The translations under genes were made by a program, and so were the position numbers. This document shows, one piece after another, positions 1-4,457 of a DNA stretch of 6,714 bases. Where the stretch lies: the NCBI GenBank assembly GCA_005879095.1, contig VBLM01000595.1, forward strand, positions 1-6,714, read 5' to 3'. This stretch comes from Deltaproteobacteria bacterium (GTDB taxonomy: Bacteria > Myxococcota > Myxococcia > Myxococcales > 40CM-4-68-19). Positions within the stretch are counted from its first letter, which is position 1. Every line of letters begins with the position of its first letter. Under the pieces are notes generated by a model. It saw only the letters and a program-made list of their open reading frames with translations. It ran no database searches and was not told the origin of the DNA.

Positions 1-1536
1 CTGCGAGCCGCTTCCTTCGATCAGCGACTGTTCGGTCTGGCTGATGCTGTTGACCGGGTCGGCCGCGAGCCGCCCGGCGTAGCGGATGGCGGGGTTCAAC
101 GTCGCGCTCGAGGCGCTGTAGCCGATGGCCATGTCGCCGGCGCGGTCGACCGCCACGCTGGGCAGGAACCGGTGCACGGTGGTGTCGGGACTGTAGGTAA
201 AGGCCTGCGTGGCGTTCGCCTCCACGCTGCCGCCACTGACCTTGACCTGGTAGTAGCGCACCGCCGCCTGGGCGGAGGTGGCGTTCGTGGTCGGGTTGCC
301 GGCGCCGACGGTGTGGCTGGTCCAGAGCGACTCCACGCCGGAGAAGTTGGTGTACTGGTTCTGCATCATCAGCCGCGGGTAGAGCGTGTCGAGCGAGTTG
401 CCCGTCGACGGCACCCGCTGGCTGGCGCCACTGAACTGCTCCCACCAGAACGGCATGATGGAAGCGAACGGCCCGGTGAAGGTCGAGTTTCCGATGCTGT
501 TCCAGTCGACGTGGAACTTGTAGATGCTGACCTGGTTCAGGAATTGCCAGACCACCGCGAAGTAGTTCGGGCTGCCCGAGGGTGGCGTGCCCGACTGCAG
601 CCGGGCGTTCGACGGAAGCAGCGTGAACTCGGCCGACGGCGCGTCGAACGAGACCACCTGCACCGTGGGCTCGCCGGCGTACATCTGCGCCTTGTTGAAC
701 GCGTACACGCGCGAGTTCTGGAACGCGCCACCGACGTAGTTGAACATGTTGACCGACATGTAGATGCCGTCGGGCCATACGCCCAGCTTGGGGTAGTCGC
801 CGAGGCCACCGGTCGTGTTGACCGAATAGAAGTTCCAGCCGCCCGCGATCGGGTCGCCGCTCTTCGACACGGCGATGCACTGGAAGTTGCCCGGCGGGTT
901 GATCACGTTCGGAGGGGTCGAGCCGTCGAGCGTGAAGGCGAAATCGCTGATCACCCAGCGGTCCTCGAAGGTGTCGTAGAGCACCACCGGGTCGCCGAAG
1001 TTGTTGGTGTCGCAGAGATTGCCGAAATTGCCCTGCGACATGAAGGTATTGAAGGTGAACGCCGCCAACCGGTTCCCGCTCTTGTCGAAGATCCCGATCG
1101 AAGTGTTGACGGTCTGGATGTAGTGGTTGGGTCCGACGTCGCCGTTGGTGTCAGGCGGATGTCCCGCGCCCCAGGTCTGGAAATCGAGGCCGTCGAAGTT
1201 GGAGCTCGACCCGGGCGCCGGCCCGCTGACTGACGGCGCGGGGGGCTCCGCCGAAGGCCCCTGCGCCGTTTCGGTACCCGGCGCCGGGATCGGGTGCGCG
1301 TCCGGCTCCTGAACATCGCCGTCGAACGGCCGGCCCTTCTTCAGGCGGTGTTCGGTGGGCTTGCCCAGCGCCTGCGCGCGCGCGGGAGCGGCGCGGCTCA
1401 CGGCCGTCTGTGCCAGCGTTTGCGAGCCGGCGAGCAGCGACAGCGATATGGCGGCCAGAATGCGGGTATTCAGGCCGGAGCGGGGGGCGGCGATTCGGCC
1501 TCCATCGGGGGTTGGATCCGGGGGACCGTAATGCAA
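1..1536 (-). CDS. Secreted beta-rich protein of unknown function (C-terminus beyond window)
   Basis: The minus frame is open from a stop near 1600 to the window edge, giving 512 codons from the TTG at 1536. A signal peptide is visible: a basic stretch ending NTR, then ILAAISLSLLAG and a likely cleavage after TLA (about residue 42). A Pro/Ala/Ser-rich linker follows to about residue 112, then a long domain rich in aromatic, Asn, Gly and Thr residues. It includes CDTNNFGD (near 175), FQCIAVSKSGDP (near 219), YFAVVWQF (near 325) and SVAVDRAGDMAIGYS (near 460), ending in EGSGSQ at the edge. I recognise these as the style of large secreted proteins of Myxococcota and Acidobacteria, probably a propeller-like beta fold; no enzymatic motif is visible. 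The start is uncertain: TTG 1536 has AAGG 8 nt upstream, CTG 1473 sits right at the signal peptide, and no in-frame ATG exists. Coding is confident, function is not. Confidence 0.85.
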   Translation of the reverse strand, partial: MHYGPPDPTPDGGRIAAPRSGLNTRILAAISLSLLAGSQTLAQTAVSRAAPARAQALGKPTEHRLKKGRPFDGDVQEPDAHPIPAPGTETAQGPSAEPPAPSVSGPAPGSSSNFDGLDFQTWGAGHPPDTNGDVGPNHYIQTVNTSIGIFDKSGNRLAAFTFNTFMSQGNFGNLCDTNNFGDPVVLYDTFEDRWVISDFAFTLDGSTPPNVINPPGNFQCIAVSKSGDPIAGGWNFYSVNTTGGLGDYPKLGVWPDGIYMSVNMFNYVGGAFQNSRVYAFNKAQMYAGEPTVQVVSFDAPSAEFTLLPSNARLQSGTPPSGSPNYFAVVWQFLNQVSIYKFHVDWNSIGNSTFTGPFASIMPFWWEQFSGASQRVPSTGNSLDTLYPRLMMQNQYTNFSGVESLWTSHTVGAGNPTTNATSAQAAVRYYQVKVSGGSVEANATQAFTYSPDTTVHRFLPSVAVDRAGDMAIGYSASSATLNPAIRYAGRLAADPVNSISQTEQSLIEGSGSQ

Positions 1537-1644
1537 GGGTCGGGCCTTGAACAAGATGGAAGCGTCAAATAGTGGTCGGATGTTTGGAAGATTTGGAAAT
1601 TACTGGTGAAAAGACACTGAAGCAGGTGTGGGAAAAGTCCGGAA
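1537..1644. promoter_or_regulatory. AT-rich divergent intergenic region
   Basis: This gap lies between two divergently transcribed secreted-protein genes and should hold both promoters. Its base composition drops sharply: I count about 44% G+C over 1561-1650. It carries a 9-bp-period direct repeat, TTTGGAA at 1583-1589 and 1592-1598, and an imperfect 10-bp tandem (GGAAAAGTCC, GGAAATGTCC) at 1631-1650 that spans the start codon of the plus-strand gene. I could not find a convincing -35/-10 pair or a sigma-54 -24/-12 element on either strand, so the promoter role is inferred from position and composition only. Confidence 0.4.
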
Positions 1645-2064
1645 ATGTCCTACAGGACCGCCAGCGCCGCGATCGTGTTCTTGCACCTATTATTTCACGG
1701 CCAAACAATTGGGGCTCAAACGATTGGCGTGAAAACAATCCTGGCCAACGGGACCTGGGGCGGCACCGGCCTCAGCGTGACGGTCTCGAGCACGGGCGCC
1801 GACGTCGAGTTCGACTGCGCCCACGGTCGTATCGAGGGAACCATCCATCTCGGAAAGACAGGAAGCTTCGACGTCAAAGGCACCTTCGCTCCCGAGCATG
1901 GCGGCCCGATCCTGCGCGACGAAGACGCGGCCGCGTACGGCGCGCGCTATAAAGGACGCGTCGCGGGCGACACGATGACCGTCACCGTGCTGCAGGGTAC
2001 GACGAAGATCGGCCCCTTCCGGATCAAACGCGGCGCCCGGCCGATCCTGCGCAAGTGCCGTTGA
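1645..2064 (+). CDS. Small secreted hypothetical protein, 139 aa
   Basis: An ATG start gives a short basic N-terminus (MSYRTAS), a hydrophobic core (AAIVFLHLLF) and a likely signal peptidase I site around residue 24 (IGA|QT), so export is predicted. The mature part is small and beta-rich. It contains GTWGGTGLSV (36-45), VEFDCAHGRIEG (54-65), FAPEHGGPI (81-89), ARYKGRVAGDTMTVTV (100-115) and a basic C-terminal end. It keeps two cysteines, C58 and C138, which could pair after export. The WGG...EFDCAHG...EHGGP...Y.GRV.GDTM pattern resembles a small conserved family of hypothetical proteins I have seen in several phyla, with no function known to me. The Shine-Dalgarno sequence is weak (GGA close to the ATG). 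The gene converges with the FHA-GGDEF gene, leaving 3 bp between stops. Confidence 0.8.
   Translation: MSYRTASAAIVFLHLLFHGQTIGAQTIGVKTILANGTWGGTGLSVTVSSTGADVEFDCAHGRIEGTIHLGKTGSFDVKGTFAPEHGGPILRDEDAAAYGARYKGRVAGDTMTVTVLQGTTKIGPFRIKRGARPILRKCR
1702..1740 (+). repeat. 15-bp tandem duplication at the signal-peptide cleavage site
   Basis: Two full and one partial copies of a 15-bp unit encode QTIGA, QTIGV and KTI in succession (residues 20-32 of the small secreted protein). The copies differ mainly at third positions. The unit straddles the predicted signal peptidase site, so the duplication changes the spacing between membrane segment and mature domain without touching the beta-rich core. Confidence 0.6.
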
Positions 2065-2067
2065 TCC

Positions 2068-2973
2068 TCAGTTGCCGATCCGGTTGACGCCCAGTTCCTT
2101 GAGGCGCTCCAGCACCCGCTCGGCGCGCGCCACCAGGTCGCGCGGCTCTTCGCCTTCGCGGCTCTGGCCGGAGCTCTCCACCGCGATCCCGAACGTGGCG
2201 GTGACGGCGATCTCCCTGCCTTCGTGCTTCGTGCGCAGCTGTTCCACCTTCTTGCGCAGGCGCTCCGCCATCCGCTGCGCGCCCTCGAGCTCGGTCTCGC
2301 GCAGAAGGACCGCGAACTCGTCGCCGCCTACGCGCGCGACCACGTCCGCGCCGCGCACCAGACCCTGCAGCACCTGGGCGATGCCGCGCAGGACTTCGTC
2401 GCCGGCGGGGCGGCCGTGTCCTTCGTTGACGCGGCTCAGGTGATCGACGTCGAGCATCACCAGCGCCAGCGGCCGCTTGTACCGCTGCGCCGCCGCGAAC
2501 TCGGAAGTCAGCCGCTCGCCGAAATGGCGGCGGTTGTAGACGCCGGTGAGCGGATCGCGCAGAGCGATCTCCGCCAGCCGCCGTTGATAGTTGACCTCGA
2601 CTTCGTCGGCGTAGGCGAGCTTGAAGGTGGTGCCGGATCCGATCTGGACGCGGTCGCCGTCGACCAGCACCTTCTCGGTGATCCGCTCGCCGCCAACATA
2701 TGTACCGTTGTGGCTGCCGAGATCGCGCACGATCGCTTCCGCGCCTCGCGCTTCGACGCTGCAGTGGACGCGCGAGATGCCTTCATCGTCGAGCTGGATC
2801 TCGACCTCTTCGCCGCGGCCGATCTGCACCGGACGGCCGGGCGGCAGCCTGAACAGCTCGCCGAAGCGCGTGCCGGTGAGGACCAGCATGAAGGCGCTCT
2901 TCGGGAGTTCGCTTGGAGACGAGGAGGGAACGGTGACGAGGGTGCGTGCTCTGGGATCGGCGATCTTCGCCAT
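2068..2973 (-). CDS. FHA-GGDEF diguanylate cyclase, 301 aa
   Basis: The predicted protein makes cyclic di-GMP from two GTP, under control of an N-terminal phosphothreonine-binding FHA domain. FHA features are clear: IGR (51-53), SRVHC (67-71) and LGSHNGTYV (85-93). The GGDEF domain starts with DPLTGVYNRR (140-149). It has the metal-binding D175, guanine-contact N183 and D192, the signature GGDEF at 216-220, and an intact inhibitory RxxD site, RGAD 207-210, exactly five residues upstream. Departures from consensus are L179-S180 for the usual Phe-Lys, E184 for Asp, and G-R for G-H at 187-188. No signal peptide or membrane segment is visible, so it is probably cytoplasmic. I chose ATG 2973 because GGAG lies 9 nt upstream; the frame stays open to 3528 but that part is the antisense of the lipoprotein repeats. 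Divergent from the lipoprotein-kinase pair, which suggests the FHA may read that kinase's product (inference). Confidence 0.95.
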   Translation of the reverse strand: MAKIADPRARTLVTVPSSSPSELPKSAFMLVLTGTRFGELFRLPPGRPVQIGRGEEVEIQLDDEGISRVHCSVEARGAEAIVRDLGSHNGTYVGGERITEKVLVDGDRVQIGSGTTFKLAYADEVEVNYQRRLAEIALRDPLTGVYNRRHFGERLTSEFAAAQRYKRPLALVMLDVDHLSRVNEGHGRPAGDEVLRGIAQVLQGLVRGADVVARVGGDEFAVLLRETELEGAQRMAERLRKKVEQLRTKHEGREIAVTATFGIAVESSGQSREGEEPRDLVARAERVLERLKELGVNRIGN

Positions 2974-3160
2974 TTTCCGTGACTCCGGTTCGGGCCAAGG
3001 AGCGCACGAATCGGCGGGGCAGGTCAACTCTTCGTCCCCCGATTCGCCCGCCGATGAGTGCCGGTACGACCTCCGCTCACCCGTGCGCAACTCGCGCAGC
3101 CTCGTGCTCAAGTCGCGCACGAGCGTGCGCAATGCGCGCCGAGCTCCCGTTTCGAATGGC
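2974..3160. promoter_or_regulatory. Divergent intergenic region with competing inverted repeats
   Basis: This region separates the FHA-GGDEF gene (minus) from the lipoprotein gene (plus) and should carry both promoters. A GGAG ribosome site for the minus gene sits at 2983-2986. Two overlapping inverted repeats share a left arm: 3007-3014 pairs with 3039-3046 (8 bp), or 3010-3018 pairs with 3047-3055 (9 bp), so only one can form at a time. A third, CTCGTGC/GCACGAG, lies at 3101-3107 and 3117-3123. The octamer GTGCGCAA recurs at 3083-3090 and 3125-3132. No clear sigma-70 or sigma-54 element was found. Confidence 0.4.
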
Positions 3161-4426
3161 GTGAAGCGGCGGACCGCAAAAGCCTCCAGCCTGACCGCAG
3201 CGACGCTGCTCGCGCTGGCTGCTGCATGCGGGAGCGGCCAGCACGCCCAGCCCAAGTTCGGGACGTCGTCGCAGGCGAGCACCAGCCTGCAGACCGAGAA
3301 CGGGCTCTCTTCCTTTATTATCAACGCTTCCTGCCTGACCGTGGACGGCATGGTGACGGCGCCGACCGACACGCCTCCGCCTGCGCCTACCTGCGACCCG
3401 ACGGTCGATCCGACTTGTACGCCGGCCGCTCCGCCTCCGGCTGCCTGCGACCCGACGCTCGATCCGACTTGCACCCCGGTGGCCCCGCCGCCGGCTCCGT
3501 GCGACCCGACGCTCGATCCGACTTGCACCGCGGCGGCCCCGCCTCCTTCGCCTACCTGCGACCCGGCCGTCGATCCGACTTGCGATCCGACGCTCGATCC
3601 GACCCTGACCGATCCGAGCCTGGTCGTCGATCCGACCGCTTCCTACTCCTGCGGCGACCTCTTGAACGGCCTGCCGCCGAACATGCTCGCCTTCAACGGC
3701 CTGCACGCTAACTCACTCAAGAACAGCCAGTTCCAGAAGTGGTTCAACGCGGACACGGCCAGCTCCGGCATGCTGATGAAGTACCTGGTGCGCTGCTCGC
3801 TGCCGGTCGAGGACGTGCTCACGTACGTCGATGCGAACGGAAACACCTGGAACTGGGCGGGCGGGTTCGCGCTCGCTCCGGTCTGGGCGGCGGGCAAGGC
3901 GATTCCCGAGGCCGAGCAGCAGCTGGTCTCGGGCTGCGTCGCCGCCCACGCCAACAAGTACGGCATGCACGTGCCGATCTCGGTTCTCGCCAACCACGCC
4001 GACGGCACGCCGATTCCGTACAGCAACGACGAGATCTCGACCTTCTCCGTCAGCGAGGGCTGCTTCTTCGGCAACATGTTCCGCAAGGACGGCATCTTCT
4101 CCGGCGATGACCGGGTGATGTCGCTGACCGCCGCCGACAGCAGCCTCCGCGCCTGCGCCCTGCCCGACCGCTCCGGCGGCGGCGCCAGCTCGAACTGCGC
4201 GCCGATCAAGTACGCGGGCAGCTGCCGCGACTTCTGCAAGACCGACGCGAGCGGCCTCTATTACACCTCGTGCACGGTGGGCAAGAAGACGTACCGCCCG
4301 GTCTCGACCCGGATCCTGCCGTCGGTGAACTTTACCTGCGGCGACGGCGTCTGCCAGCACAGCGAATCGTGCGGCACCGGCACCACTTTCAACAACTGCG
4401 GTCTGGACTGCGGGCCCTGCAACTGA
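3161..4426 (+). CDS. Predicted Cys-rich lipoprotein with Asp/Pro/Cys repeat stalk, 421 aa
   Basis: The GTG start gives a textbook lipoprotein signal: VKRRTAK, a hydrophobic core, and lipobox LAAAC with lipidated C23, so an envelope-anchored protein is predicted. Residues 78-149 hold an 18-aa repeat built on CDPT[VL]DPTC separated by Ala/Pro linkers, likely an extended stalk. The main domain (about 163-385) has an NGL-rich entry (LNGLPPNMLAFNGL), FQKWFNAD, LVRCSLP, a GFALAPVW stretch, EQQLVSGCVAAHANKYGMHVPISV and EGCFFGNMF. This pattern is familiar to me from myxobacterial lipoproteins of unknown function. The tail is a compact Cys-rich motif, CGDGVC (393-398) through DCGPC (416-420). There are over twenty cysteines, implying disulfides outside the cytoplasm. 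The start is chosen from the signal peptide; its ribosome site is weak and the frame is open far upstream. Followed after 31 bp by the kinase, probably in one transcript. Confidence 0.88.
   Translation: MKRRTAKASSLTAATLLALAAACGSGQHAQPKFGTSSQASTSLQTENGLSSFIINASCLTVDGMVTAPTDTPPPAPTCDPTVDPTCTPAAPPPAACDPTLDPTCTPVAPPPAPCDPTLDPTCTAAAPPPSPTCDPAVDPTCDPTLDPTLTDPSLVVDPTASYSCGDLLNGLPPNMLAFNGLHANSLKNSQFQKWFNADTASSGMLMKYLVRCSLPVEDVLTYVDANGNTWNWAGGFALAPVWAAGKAIPEAEQQLVSGCVAAHANKYGMHVPISVLANHADGTPIPYSNDEISTFSVSEGCFFGNMFRKDGIFSGDDRVMSLTAADSSLRACALPDRSGGGASSNCAPIKYAGSCRDFCKTDASGLYYTSCTVGKKTYRPVSTRILPSVNFTCGDGVCQHSESCGTGTTFNNCGLDCGPCN
3392..3604 (+). repeat. 54-bp coding tandem repeat (CDPTxDPTC units)
   Basis: Unit starts fall at 3392, 3446, 3500 and 3557, i.e. 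spacing 54, 54 and 57 bp, with a shortened fifth unit at 3581. The conserved core encodes CDPT[VL]DPTC or CDPAVDPTC; in the fifth unit the second Cys is replaced by Leu. Between cores lie Ala/Pro linkers such as APPPAP. The Cys pairs are always eight residues apart (78/86, 96/104, 114/122, 133/141). Copies are near identical in DNA over the core, which indicates recent expansion or homogenisation. Confidence 0.9.
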
Positions 4427-4433
4427 GAAAGAA

Positions 4434-4456
4434 TCGTCGGCATCGGGTGCCGACGA
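4434..4456 (+). promoter_or_regulatory. Perfect 9-bp hairpin abutting the kinase start codon
   Basis: TCGTCGGCA (4434-4442) and TGCCGACGA (4448-4456) are exact reverse complements around a 5-nt loop, TCGGG. The structure starts 8 bases after the lipoprotein stop codon and ends one base before the kinase ATG, so it occupies the usual ribosome-binding site. A purine stretch, GAGAAAGAA, lies just 5' of the stem. No T-run follows, which argues against a classical intrinsic terminator. It probably tunes kinase translation relative to the lipoprotein; that role is inferred. Confidence 0.6.
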
Positions 4457-4457
4457 G

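Noticed and set aside
172..1233. Long plus-strand open frame of 353 codons
   Set aside because: Its translation is Arg/Val/Glu-rich without domain character, while the minus strand reads as a coherent secreted protein through the same bases.
2621..3160. Upstream extension of the lipoprotein frame to 2621
   Set aside because: It would be antisense to the GGDEF gene and would bury the lipoprotein signal peptide 180 residues inside the protein; an open frame of this length is expected at high G+C.
2974..3528. N-terminal extension of the FHA-GGDEF gene to 3528 in the same open frame
   Set aside because: The extension reads as Gly/Val/Ser repeats that are the antisense of the lipoprotein's 54-bp repeats. 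The ATG at 2973 has GGAG 9 nt upstream and begins a normal FHA-GGDEF protein.
3392..3604. CRISPR-like repeat array
   Set aside because: The repeats are in frame, encode a regular 18-residue unit inside a gene, and have no unique spacers of constant length.
4434..4456. Intrinsic terminator between lipoprotein and kinase
   Set aside because: The stem is good but no T-run follows and it ends one base before the kinase ATG, so a translational role is more likely.
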